A DNA stretch of 18,566 bases. It comes from JANPJV01 sp031425695 (GTDB taxonomy: Bacteria; Pseudomonadota; Gammaproteobacteria; Xanthomonadales; SZUA-5). The stretch spans positions 1-18,566 of the forward strand of contig JANPJV010000280.1 in NCBI GenBank assembly GCA_031425695.1. Direction: 5' to 3'. Position 1 is the first letter of the stretch; each line of letters opens with the position of its first letter. The translations under genes were made by a program, and so were the position numbers. The notes under the pieces are model-generated. The model saw only the letters and a list, made by a program, of their open reading frames with translations. It was not told the origin of the DNA and searched no databases. Positions 6,701 through 14,358 of this stretch are shown in pieces.

Positions 6701-9700
6701 CACGTTGAGCTGGCGCAGGACCACGTGGCTGTGGGTCCAGGCCATCTCGAAGACGCGGTCGCCGAAACGCCGGTCCTGGTACTTGTCGATCAGTGCCAGC
6801 GCTGCCTCGCGGCTGTCGGCCATGCCGCTGATGAGGTCGAAGCTGACGCTCTGCTGCGGCTCGAGCTGGATGCGCTGGCGGATGGCGACAATCGGGTCGA
6901 GTACCGAGCCTTGCGTGTTGCCGAGGGCGCCGCGCTCGCGCAGTGCCTGCGGCTCGAGTGGACTGCGGCCACGCCCGATGAAGCGCAGCCGGTCGGTCTC
7001 GAAGCTGGGCCCGCCACTCGCGCCGGCGTGCACGCTCAGCAGGTGGAACATCCACGGCACTGCCTCGTGGCGTGAGCGCGGGCGGCGGGTGCACAGGATC
7101 GCCCCGCGGGATTCGAGGATCTCGGTCTGCACGAACAGGTTGGAAAACGCCGGGTGCATGGCATCGGCGATCGCCGGCGCGAGCAACACCTCAGCGTAGC
7201 TGGTGATGTCGATGCTGCGCCGTGCGCGGGTGCGATTGGTCAGCCGGGTTCGCCGCAGCTCGATGTCGTCTTCGGGCGAGACCACGATCTCGGTGTGGGT
7301 GTCGAACTCGGCATCCCGCCGCTGGTACTCGACCCGCGCCTCGGTGAAGATCGCTTCGTAGGTCTGCGTCGCCTTCGATGTCGGCTGGAAGGCGGTCGAC
7401 CACAGTCGACCCGATTGCACGTCCTGGAGATAGCAGAAGCTGCCCCAGGGATCGCGCGTGGTGTCCTCGCGCCAGCGCGTGACGCCCAGGTCCTTCCATC
7501 GGCTGTAGCCGCCGCCGGCATGGGTGAGCATGACGTGGTAGCGGCCATTGGACAGCAGCTGCACTGCCGGGAAGGACGTATCCGGGCGCGAGAACACCCG
7601 CAATGGCATTTCCGGCGCGCCATCGCTGACGCGCAGGTCGACCAGCTGCGGATTGTTCGAATACTGCGCGGTCGCGCGCGGGATGCGCTCCTGCAGCAGC
7701 AGCATGGTGGCCTGGAACATCGGGTCGGACTCGAAGCGGCGCTGCATCGGCCGATCGAGCAGCACGTGGCCGAGCGCAATCAGGCTCATGCCCTGGTGAT
7801 GGGCCATCCACGAACGCACGATCGCCTCGGTCTGCCCGGGGCGCAGGCGTGCCTGGGTGTAGTCGATCGCCTCGTAGAAGCCATAGCGGCCGAGGTAGCC
7901 GCGTTCGGCCATCACCATGAGATTGCTGCAGGCGGCCTCGGGCTCGACCATGAGCGCGAGAGCGCTCGCGTACGGGGCGATCACCAAGTCTTCGGCGAGC
8001 CCGCGCTGCAGCCCGAGACCCGGCACGCCGAACGCGCGGTACTGGTAATTCTGGGCGGCGTCGACCGTGTTGTAGCCGGACTCGGAAATGCCCCAGGGCA
8101 CGCCACGCGCGCGTCCGTACTCGATCTGCCGCAGCACGGCTGCGCGGTTGGTCTGGTCGAGCAGGGTGTCCTCGAAATTCGGCATGACCAGGAGCGGCAT
8201 CAGGTACTCGAACATCGAGCCGCTCCAGGACAGCAGGATCGGCTGTCCGCCGGCACGCGTGAGCAGGCGCCCGAGCGCGAACCAGGCGTCCTCGGCGAGC
8301 TGTCCCTGGGCGATGCCGACAAACACGGCGAGCCGCGCTTCCGAGGCGAGCAGGTCATAGAAGCTCGGGTCGCGGCGGATCTCGGTGACGTTGTAGCCGA
8401 TCGCCAGCAGGTGCCGGTTCTGGTCGTAGAGGAAACGCCAGTCCGGGCTCGCGAAGTCGAGTGCCGTCAGCAGCAGTGACTCGATCTGCGCAAGACGCGC
8501 CTGTGCGTCCGGATGCCCCGCGGCGCCAAGCTCGCGCAGGCTGGGCACGCGCCAGGGGCTCTCCGGCGCCCCAGCGATCGGCGCGAACAGGCGCAGCTCG
8601 GTGAGAACATCAGCACACTGCTGCGCGAGCGCGTCGGCCTGCGCACGCGCGGCCGGGTTGGGCGCGGCGTCCAGCTCGCGCGCGGCTTCGCCAGCCAATG
8701 CGACGAGGCGCTCGCTCAGCGTATGCCACTGCCCGAGCGTGGCGGGCGGCTCCTGTGCGACCCGCGCCAGCAATGCTGAAAGTGCCTCGACTGCGGCGGG
8801 CAGCGGCGCGTCCAGCGCAGTCCGCAGCACCGCCAGGCCGTCGCCCATGCCGGCGAACATGCGCGGATGGACCAGTGGCTCGTCGGCGAGCGAATCCAGC
8901 CCGACGCGCAAGGTCAGCAGGTGGCCGGCGAGGTTGCCGCTGTCGACACTCGAGACATACGCCGGGAGCAGCGGCGCCAGCGACTGCGTGTCGTACCAGT
9001 TGTAGAAATGTCCGCGATGGCGCTCGAGCCTGCCCATGCTCGCGAGCGTCGCATTGGTGCGCTCGAGTAATCGGCCGGCACTGAGATAACCAAAATCCCA
9101 GGCGGCGAAATTGGCCAGCAGCGCCATGCCCATGTTGGTCGGCGAGGTGCGGTGCGCCACGACTGGCACCGGGTGTTCCTGGAAATTGTCCGGTGGCAGG
9201 AAATTGTCGTCGGCACTGACATGCGCCTCGAAGAACGCAAAAGTCCGCCGTGCGAGCTGCCGGAGGAACGTGCGCTGGTCGTCGCTCAAGGCGGCCTGAC
9301 GGCGCTCGCGCGGCTGGTTCAGCCACCACACCAGCAGCGGCGACGTCAGCCACAGCAGGAGCAGCGGCGCTGCTGCGAGCAGCGCAGCCGGGCGCAGCAG
9401 GGCGAGGCCCAGCGCGCTGGCGATGCCGAGGAAGGGCGCGATCCACATGCGCCGCGCGATTGCGCCGAGATTCCCGTCAGGGCGTCGCGCGACTTCGCTC
9501 GATGCCGTCCACTCGAGCAGCCGGCGCTTCGAGACCAGCGTGCGCCACGCCGTGCGCATGATCGCATCGAGGTTGCTGGCCGCTTCGAAGGGCAGGCAGG
9601 CGAGCGCTACGCCGGCGCGCGCGAGATCGCGATCGAGGCCATCGAGCACGGACAGCAGGTGCTGGCGCAGCGGCGCATCGTGCGGTTTGCGCAGCAGCTG

Positions 9701-12343
9701 CAGCAGGGACGAGAACAGCGCCGGCACGCCGAGCATGCCGAGCAGGGCGGCGCTGTAGACCCACGCCGGCGCCAGGAAGAACCAGCCGAAGACCGCCAGC
9801 GCCAGCGTTGCCGGGGCGACCAGGCTGCGCCGCAGGTTGTCCAGGATCTTCCATTGCGAGAGGGCCGAAAGCGGATTGCGCTCGCGGCTGCCGTCGGGCC
9901 CTGGGACTCTTCGAAGCAGCCAGGCGGCGATCTGCCAGTCGCCACGAATCCAGCGATGGCGGCGGTCGATGTCGGCGAAATAGCGTTCCGGGTAGTCCTC
10001 GTAGAGTGGGGCATCGCTCAACAGGCCGGAGCGCGCATAGCAGCCTTCGAGCAAGTCGTGGCTCAGGATGCGATTGTCGGGAAAGCGGTTGCTCAAGGCC
10101 TGCTCGAAGGCATCGACTTCGTAGATGCCCTTGCCGATGAACGAGCCTTCGGCGAAGAGATCCTGGTAGACGTCCGACACTGCGCGGGTATACGGATCGA
10201 TGCCGGCATCGCCGCCATGCAGCTGCGCGTAGCGCGTACGCAGCGCGCCCGCGACGCTGGGCGCGGCGCGCGGCTGCAGGATGCCGTAGCCCTCCTTGAT
10301 GCAGCGCGTGGTCGGGTCGAGACGTGGCCGATTGAGTGGATGGGCAAGCGTGCTCACGAAGCGCCGCGCGGCCTCGCGCGGGAGCTGGGTGTCGCTGTCG
10401 AGCGTGATCACATAACGGATATTGCCGAGGTCGGCGAGGTCGCCAACGACGTGCAGGAAGCGCTCGCGGCCATGTCCGCGCAGCAGCGCATTGAGCTCGG
10501 CGAGCTTGCCGCGCTTGCGCTCCCAGCCCATCCAGACGCCTTCCTGCGCATTCAGGCGGCGCGGACGATGCAGCAGGTAGAAGACGCTGTCAGCCCCGTC
10601 GGCGTACTTGCGATTCAGCTCCTCGATGCGCGCGCTCGCGTAGTCGAGCAGGGCGGCGTCGGTGGGCAGGCTCTCGCTCGGCGCGTCAGTGAAATCGCTG
10701 AGCAGGGCGAACTTGATCTCGGCGTCGCGGTTGCCGAGAAAGCGCACTTCCAGCGCCTCCACCAGCGCATCGATCGAGCCCAGGCTGGTCAGCAAGGTCG
10801 GCACAGCGACCAGCGTGCGGGCGTCAGCGGGCAGGCCCTTGCTGTAGTCCATCCGCGGCAGCGTCTGCGGCAGCGACAGCAGGCTGGCGGTCCAGTTGAC
10901 CAGGGTGACGGCCAGCTGGCTGGCCGGCAGTATCGCCAGCAGCGCGCACAAAGCAAGCAACGGGGGCGTGGCGCCGTAGTCGCGCGCGACCGCACACAGC
11001 GCGGCCGTCATCAACACGCTTAGCACCGCTATCCAGCCGAGGTACTGCACCAGCGGCGGCCGCTCGCGCGCACTTCGGATCCACTGCTCAAGGCGCTCCA
11101 GAGGGGTGCGTGCGCTGTCCATCTGCGCGCGGCCGCGATCAATCAGGAAATAGCCGACATGTGCGCGGCGGTCCCCCAGTCCGTGCTCATCTGCGGCTTT
11201 CTGCGCGAGCGCCACCGCCGCCGCGGCTACCTCCTCCTCACTGCGATCGCTGCGCTTCGCCAGGTCTTCGATCACGTGCCGATAGTGGTCGCGCGTCCCG
11301 AAATCCATCGCTCCGTACACCTCGACCGGGTCGCGACGGAGGTGCTTTTCGACCACGCTCAGGGATTCGACGAAATCACGCCAGTCCGGCACGCCGAGCA
11401 GGCGCAGGCTGCCGATGCTGTTGCTGATCGAGACCTGGTCGGCAGCCTGGTTCTGGTTCTCGACGCGCACTGATTGCTCGATGCTGAGACCGAACTCGGC
11501 CAGCCGCTGCTCAACCCAGGTCAGCGGCAGCGCCAGCGCCGGGCTCTGGCCCTGCAGGCGACGCGCCAGCTCGGCAACGAAAGCGCTGGTGACCGGCGGA
11601 TCCGAGCGCGCCATGTCGGCAATGACGAGGATCAGGCCCTTCGGATCGGCCTCGGCCACTTGCAGCATCTGTTCCGACCAGATCGTCGCCAGCTCACGAT
11701 CGGCGCTATCGGCGGCGATGCGCGCACCGACCCGACGCAGGTTCTCGATCAGGGCGAGGCGCAACATGATCGGGATAGCCCACAGCTCACCGAGATTGAG
11801 CGTGCTGACGCTCTGGTAGGCACCGATGAAGCGGCTCAGGATGTCCGGGTCGACGCGGCCGTCGCCATGGGCGATGGTTTCCAGCGCGATGTCGTAGACC
11901 CGCGGCAAGCCGGCCGACGGCCCCTGCAGCAGTCGCGGCAGCTCGCGGCTGTAGCCCTTGGGCAGATGCCGGCGGGCGGTGCGGATCTGTTCTTCGATCA
12001 GGTAGAAATTGTCGAGCAGCCACTCGCACGCCGGCGTGATGCGCTGTTCCGAGCCGATCACTTCGGTCAGCCGCCTGATCGTTGCCAGCAGCACCGCCTC
12101 ATTGTCGCGCAGGCGCGACAGCAGCAGATTGCCGTCGCCCAGGGGCCCTGGCAGCATGCCGTTCGGGCGCGCCTTGCCGACCTTGTGGGTACTGGCGAGA
12201 ACGCGCGCGCGCTGTTCCATCTGCTCGGCGCTGAAAAGCTCGGCGCGCAGCGGCGTCTCGCTGCCCGAGCGGGTTGCGACGTGCGGCTTGCGTGTCTGCG
12301 CCACGCGCAGCCAGCGCTTCAACAGGGACTTGCTGCCCAGCAT
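3722..12343 (-). CDS. ndvB: Cyclic beta-1,2-glucan synthase (NdvB/ChvB/Cgs type)
   Basis: This 2873-residue inner-membrane enzyme should polymerise glucose from UDP-glucose into cyclic beta-1,2-glucan, an osmoregulated periplasmic glucan. The size matches the family (about 2800-2900 residues in Brucella, Agrobacterium and Sinorhizobium). Domains in order: an N-terminal soluble region; hydrophobic segments near 430-495; a GT84 glycosyltransferase with DSD (649-651), SHDLLEG and RRHRW (Trp798); further membrane segments near 840-880 and 970-1008; a glycoamylase-like (PF10091) cyclisation domain with GYNTVDAAQ (about 1424) and HHQGMS (about 1515); two GH94-type beta-sandwich modules; and a C-terminal GH94 phosphorylase barrel with FRDQLQD (about 2422), SDDFLWLP (about 2474), GDWNDGMN and ENGGQYTHAA, which in the family controls chain length. 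The frame is unbroken. The start ATG is the most upstream reasonable one; its Shine-Dalgarno is poor (AGGA abuts the ATG, GAGAG further up), so a later start is possible. The neighbouring divergent pgi-pgm would feed its substrate pathway. Confidence 0.93.
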   Translation of the reverse strand: MLGSKSLLKRWLRVAQTRKPHVATRSGSETPLRAELFSAEQMEQRARVLASTHKVGKARPNGMLPGPLGDGNLLLSRLRDNEAVLLATIRRLTEVIGSEQRITPACEWLLDNFYLIEEQIRTARRHLPKGYSRELPRLLQGPSAGLPRVYDIALETIAHGDGRVDPDILSRFIGAYQSVSTLNLGELWAIPIMLRLALIENLRRVGARIAADSADRELATIWSEQMLQVAEADPKGLILVIADMARSDPPVTSAFVAELARRLQGQSPALALPLTWVEQRLAEFGLSIEQSVRVENQNQAADQVSISNSIGSLRLLGVPDWRDFVESLSVVEKHLRRDPVEVYGAMDFGTRDHYRHVIEDLAKRSDRSEEEVAAAAVALAQKAADEHGLGDRRAHVGYFLIDRGRAQMDSARTPLERLEQWIRSARERPPLVQYLGWIAVLSVLMTAALCAVARDYGATPPLLALCALLAILPASQLAVTLVNWTASLLSLPQTLPRMDYSKGLPADARTLVAVPTLLTSLGSIDALVEALEVRFLGNRDAEIKFALLSDFTDAPSESLPTDAALLDYASARIEELNRKYADGADSVFYLLHRPRRLNAQEGVWMGWERKRGKLAELNALLRGHGRERFLHVVGDLADLGNIRYVITLDSDTQLPREAARRFVSTLAHPLNRPRLDPTTRCIKEGYGILQPRAAPSVAGALRTRYAQLHGGDAGIDPYTRAVSDVYQDLFAEGSFIGKGIYEVDAFEQALSNRFPDNRILSHDLLEGCYARSGLLSDAPLYEDYPERYFADIDRRHRWIRGDWQIAAWLLRRVPGPDGSRERNPLSALSQWKILDNLRRSLVAPATLALAVFGWFFLAPAWVYSAALLGMLGVPALFSSLLQLLRKPHDAPLRQHLLSVLDGLDRDLARAGVALACLPFEAASNLDAIMRTAWRTLVSKRRLLEWTASSEVARRPDGNLGAIARRMWIAPFLGIASALGLALLRPAALLAAAPLLLLWLTSPLLVWWLNQPRERRQAALSDDQRTFLRQLARRTFAFFEAHVSADDNFLPPDNFQEHPVPVVAHRTSPTNMGMALLANFAAWDFGYLSAGRLLERTNATLASMGRLERHRGHFYNWYDTQSLAPLLPAYVSSVDSGNLAGHLLTLRVGLDSLADEPLVHPRMFAGMGDGLAVLRTALDAPLPAAVEALSALLARVAQEPPATLGQWHTLSERLVALAGEAARELDAAPNPAARAQADALAQQCADVLTELRLFAPIAGAPESPWRVPSLRELGAAGHPDAQARLAQIESLLLTALDFASPDWRFLYDQNRHLLAIGYNVTEIRRDPSFYDLLASEARLAVFVGIAQGQLAEDAWFALGRLLTRAGGQPILLSWSGSMFEYLMPLLVMPNFEDTLLDQTNRAAVLRQIEYGRARGVPWGISESGYNTVDAAQNYQYRAFGVPGLGLQRGLAEDLVIAPYASALALMVEPEAACSNLMVMAERGYLGRYGFYEAIDYTQARLRPGQTEAIVRSWMAHHQGMSLIALGHVLLDRPMQRRFESDPMFQATMLLLQERIPRATAQYSNNPQLVDLRVSDGAPEMPLRVFSRPDTSFPAVQLLSNGRYHVMLTHAGGGYSRWKDLGVTRWREDTTRDPWGSFCYLQDVQSGRLWSTAFQPTSKATQTYEAIFTEARVEYQRRDAEFDTHTEIVVSPEDDIELRRTRLTNRTRARRSIDITSYAEVLLAPAIADAMHPAFSNLFVQTEILESRGAILCTRRPRSRHEAVPWMFHLLSVHAGASGGPSFETDRLRFIGRGRSPLEPQALRERGALGNTQGSVLDPIVAIRQRIQLEPQQSVSFDLISGMADSREAALALIDKYQDRRFGDRVFEMAWTHSHVVLRQLNVTEADAQLYGRLASSILYANAALRAESAVIARNRRGQNGLWGYAISGDLPIVLLQIKEGANIDLVRQLVQAHAYWRLKGLSVDLVIWNEDRGGYRQVLQDQIMGLIAAGVEASFIDRPGGIFVRSADQISNEDRVLLKAVARAVFSDGAGTLAEQIRRKPPAELPIPRALLARPAEDGSTPAPVGAATAAIALTTSASGNGIGEFTADGREFVITLAPGRSTPLPWVNVLANRWFGSVVSESGGAYTWHENAHEYRLSPWHNDPVGDSSGEAIYLRDEDSGRFWSPSPAPRRGSGDYRVRHGFGYSVFEHTEDGIVSELWVYVAPDAAVKYSVIKLRNQSGRARRLSATAYVEWVLGDLRGKTAMHVVSEVDPTTGALFAHNSYNPEFAELIAFLDVDEQQRSFTCDRGEFIGRNGDLSNPAALARTRLSGRVGAAMDPCAAIQVPIELADGQSHEIIVRLGVGRGPDDTARFAQRLRQPGTARAALAAIHDYWNRTLGAVQIETPDPGLNAIGNGWLLYQTIACRIWARSGFYQSGGAFGFRDQLQDVMALMHADPGQARAHLLLCASRQFLEGDVQHWWHPPSGRGVRTRCSDDFLWLPLSTCRYVATTGDTGVLDESAGFLDGRAVGPEEESYYDLPLRVGETASLYQHCVRAVLHGLRFGERGLPLMGAGDWNDGMNNVGIHGRGESVWLGFFLYSVLVQFADLAENKSDAPFATRCREEAARLKGNLDAHAWDGEWYRRAYYDDGTPLGTAQGEECQIDSIAQSWSVLSGAGDPERARHAMQSLDRRLVRRDAKLLQLLDPPFDTSPHDPGYIRGYVPGVRENGGQYTHAAVWATMAFAELGDVEKAWELLDLINPVNHAKTPAAMARYAAEPYVLAGDVYAVTPHTGRGGWSWYTGSAGWMYRLIVESLLGLRREGDTLHLKPLLRADWPGFKLRYRYRDTAYWIEIKRDAGATQAISLSVDGVVQAGPVIALVDDRVEHKVVVLVR

Positions 12344-12413
12344 TCCTGCTCTCTACTCGACCGTGGCCCGTGATCAGACCGCGTCGGGTGCGAAGAGCGC
12401 GTGGGGAAGGGCC

Positions 12414-12494
12414 CGGACTCGGGACTCGGGACTCGGGACTCGGGACTCGGGACTCGGGACTCGGGACTCGGGGCTCGGGGCTCGGGGGGGGGGG
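12414..12494. repeat. GGGACTC heptamer tandem array ending in an 11-G run
   Basis: One degenerate unit (CGGACTC, 12414-12420) is followed by seven identical GGGACTC units (12421-12469), two GGGGCTC units (12470-12483) and eleven consecutive G (12484-12494). The pattern satisfies the G3-N4-G3 spacing of a G-quadruplex motif on the plus strand. Perfect short tandem units and the homopolymer are prone to slippage, so copy number may vary between strains. The array lies about 70 bp upstream of the ndvB start and about 220 bp upstream of pgi. Confidence 0.95.
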
Positions 12495-12545
12495 CCGGCG
12501 CGCGCGGTTGCTCTGAATGTACGAGCGTATTGCTTTTGCCCTTTC

Positions 12546-12596
12546 GAGTCCCGGGTCCCAAGTCCCGAGTCCCGGCTTTGCCCTCCCCCGAGTCCC
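12546..12596. repeat. Inverted counterpart of the heptamer array (GAGTCCC units)
   Basis: The units GAGTCCC (12546-12552), GGGTCCC, AAGTCCC and GAGTCCC (12567-12573), then a further GAGTCCC at 12590-12596, are the reverse complement of the upstream GGGACTC array. The two parts could pair in many registers to form a long hairpin in single-stranded DNA or in a transcript crossing the spacer. Confidence 0.8.
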
Positions 12597-12673
12597 GGCT
12601 TTTGCCCTCTCTGTCGCCAGTCCCGCTCCGCCGCACCCGGCCGCTCCGAACACCCCGCCCAGACGCCCTCAAT

Positions 12674-12682
12674 TGCTATCGT
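12674..12682 (+). promoter_or_regulatory. Extended -10 element in front of pgi
   Basis: TTGCTATCGT contains TGC followed by TATCGT, an extended -10 (TGnTATnnT), 29 bases before the pgi ATG. No credible -35 hexamer lies 16-18 bases upstream, which extended -10 promoters can tolerate. The same nine bases TGCTATCGT form the proposed -10 of the tRNA-Ala gene. This is a weak, sequence-only prediction. Confidence 0.3.
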
Positions 12683-12711
12683 CGCCTTTTCCCTGCCCGA
12701 CCTTGACGCTC

Positions 12712-14358
12712 ATGAGCATCCCGCCCGTCCATCCTGCACGGCTGACCGCGCTGCCTGAATGGGCCGACTTGCTGCGGCACCGCGAGGCCTTGCTGGGGCG
12801 GCATTTGCGGGAGCTGTTCGCCGAGGACGCTGAGCGGGGCACGCGCCTGACGGCGGAGGCTGCCGGCTGGTACCTCGATTACTCGAAGAACCGGATCACC
12901 GACGAGACCCTGCGGCTGCTCCTGAACTTAGGCCAGGCGCGCGGGCTGCAGACGCGCATCGAGGCAATGTTCAGCGGCGAGCGCATCAACAGCACCGAAA
13001 ACCGCGCGGCTCTGCATACGGCCTTGCGAGCGCCGATCGATGAGCCGGTCGAGCTCGATTGCGTCGATGTGGTGGCCGACGTACACGCGGTGCTCAGGCA
13101 AATGGCCGTGTTCGCGGACGCAGTCCGCGCAGGCCAGTGGCTGGGTGCCACCGGACAGCCGATCCGTTGCGTCGTCAACATTGGCATCGGCGGTTCCGAT
13201 CTCGGTCCCGTGATGGCCTGCGAGGCACTGCGCGGCCATGCGACGGAGGCGCTCGCAGTGCGCTTCGTGGCCAATGTCGACGGCGCGGATTTCCACGACA
13301 ATCTCGCCGGCCTGGACCCGGCCAGCACGCTCTTCGTCATCTGCTCGAAGACGTTCACGACGCAGGAAACACTGGCGAATGCGCGGCTGGCCCGCAGTTG
13401 GTGCGTGGGTGCCCTCGGCGAGGCGGCGGTCGGGCGCCATTTCGTGGCGGTCTCGACCAACGCGTCGGAGGTGGCCAGCTTCGGCATCGACACCCAGCAG
13501 ATGTTCGGTTTCTGGGACTTCGTTGGCGGTCGCTATTCGGTGTCGTCGGCGATCGGACTGTCGTTGATGCTGGCCATCGGTGTTCCGGCATTTCGCGACT
13601 TCCTGGCCGGCTTCAACGCCATGGACGAGCATTTCCGGGCGGCGCCCGCAGCGCGCAACCTGCCGACCCTGCTGGCGCTCCTCGGCATCTGGAACCAGCA
13701 TTTCCTGGGCGCCACCACGCTCACGGTATTGCCGTACGCGCAACGCTTGAAGCGCTTCCCGGCATACCTGCAGCAACTGATCATGGAGAGCCTCGGCAAG
13801 CAGGTCACGCACGACGGCTGGCGCGTCAACTATGCGACGTCACCGGTGGTCTGGGGCGAGCCCGGAACCAACGGGCAGCATTCGTTCTATCAGCTACTGC
13901 ACCAGGGAACCGCCCTGGTCGCCTGCGATTTCATCGGCTTCGTCGAAGCGCCGACGCAACATCGAGAGGCGCATTCGCTGCTGCAGGCGAACCTGATCGC
14001 ACAGGCCCAGGCACTCGCCTTCGGCCGCCGCCCTGACGAAGTGCGCGCCGCCGGGATCAAGGAAGCGCTCGTCCCGCACCGCGTTTTCGAGGGCAACCGC
14101 CCGAGCAATATGCTGATTGCCGAGCGCCTGGATCCGCATAGTCTCGGTGCATTGATTGCGCTCTACGAGCACATGGTGCTGGTGCAGTCGGTAATTTTCG
14201 ATATCAACGCCTTCGACCAATGGGGCGTGGAGCTGGGGAAGGTGCTGGCGCAGCAGGTCGCGACGGACTTGGCGGGCAACGGCGACACGCTTGCGCACGA
14301 CAGCTCGACGAACGCGCTCATCCGGCGTTTCCGCGGCACCCGTGGGAGCCAGCCGTGA
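12712..14358 (+). CDS. pgi: Glucose-6-phosphate isomerase
   Basis: This 548-residue cytoplasmic enzyme interconverts glucose 6-phosphate and fructose 6-phosphate. The length is nearly that of E. coli Pgi (549). Family signatures are present: the GIGGSDLGP phosphate-binding loop region, the signature DFVGGRYSVSS near residue 268, the catalytic-region EPGTNGQHSFYQLLHQG near 385-400, HRVFEGNRPS, and the C-terminal FDQWGVELGK near 501. The ATG at 12712 opens the conserved part of the protein; the frame is open 195 bases further upstream, but that stretch translates the repeat-rich spacer. No strong Shine-Dalgarno precedes the ATG. The stop codon overlaps the pgm start by four bases, so pgi-pgm form a translationally coupled pair, divergent from ndvB. 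It can draw triose/fructose carbon toward glucose 6-phosphate for glucan synthesis, or work in ordinary glycolysis. Confidence 0.97.
   Translation: MSIPPVHPARLTALPEWADLLRHREALLGRHLRELFAEDAERGTRLTAEAAGWYLDYSKNRITDETLRLLLNLGQARGLQTRIEAMFSGERINSTENRAALHTALRAPIDEPVELDCVDVVADVHAVLRQMAVFADAVRAGQWLGATGQPIRCVVNIGIGGSDLGPVMACEALRGHATEALAVRFVANVDGADFHDNLAGLDPASTLFVICSKTFTTQETLANARLARSWCVGALGEAAVGRHFVAVSTNASEVASFGIDTQQMFGFWDFVGGRYSVSSAIGLSLMLAIGVPAFRDFLAGFNAMDEHFRAAPAARNLPTLLALLGIWNQHFLGATTLTVLPYAQRLKRFPAYLQQLIMESLGKQVTHDGWRVNYATSPVVWGEPGTNGQHSFYQLLHQGTALVACDFIGFVEAPTQHREAHSLLQANLIAQAQALAFGRRPDEVRAAGIKEALVPHRVFEGNRPSNMLIAERLDPHSLGALIALYEHMVLVQSVIFDINAFDQWGVELGKVLAQQVATDLAGNGDTLAHDSSTNALIRRFRGTRGSQP

Larger units (their letters stand above)
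12344..12711. other. 368-bp divergent spacer between ndvB and pgi
   Basis: No gene is supported here. The spacer contains, left to right: the ndvB leader; a GGGACTC heptamer array and a G11 run (12414-12494); scattered inverted GAGTCCC copies (12546-12596); a pyrimidine-rich stretch; and an extended -10-like sequence in front of pgi (12674-12682). The frames open across it are low-complexity translations of the repeats. I could not find a convincing ndvB promoter; TCTGATCA near 12370-12380 on the minus strand is only weakly -10-like. Confidence 0.7.

Noticed and set aside
9152..11023. 623-residue plus-strand open frame antisense to ndvB
   Set aside because: It has Gln/Arg/Ala-rich composition without motifs and lies opposite the GT84 domain.
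12517..12711. N-terminal extension of pgi
   Set aside because: It translates the GAGTCCC repeats and pyrimidine-rich spacer. Pgi homology and normal family length begin at ATG 12712.
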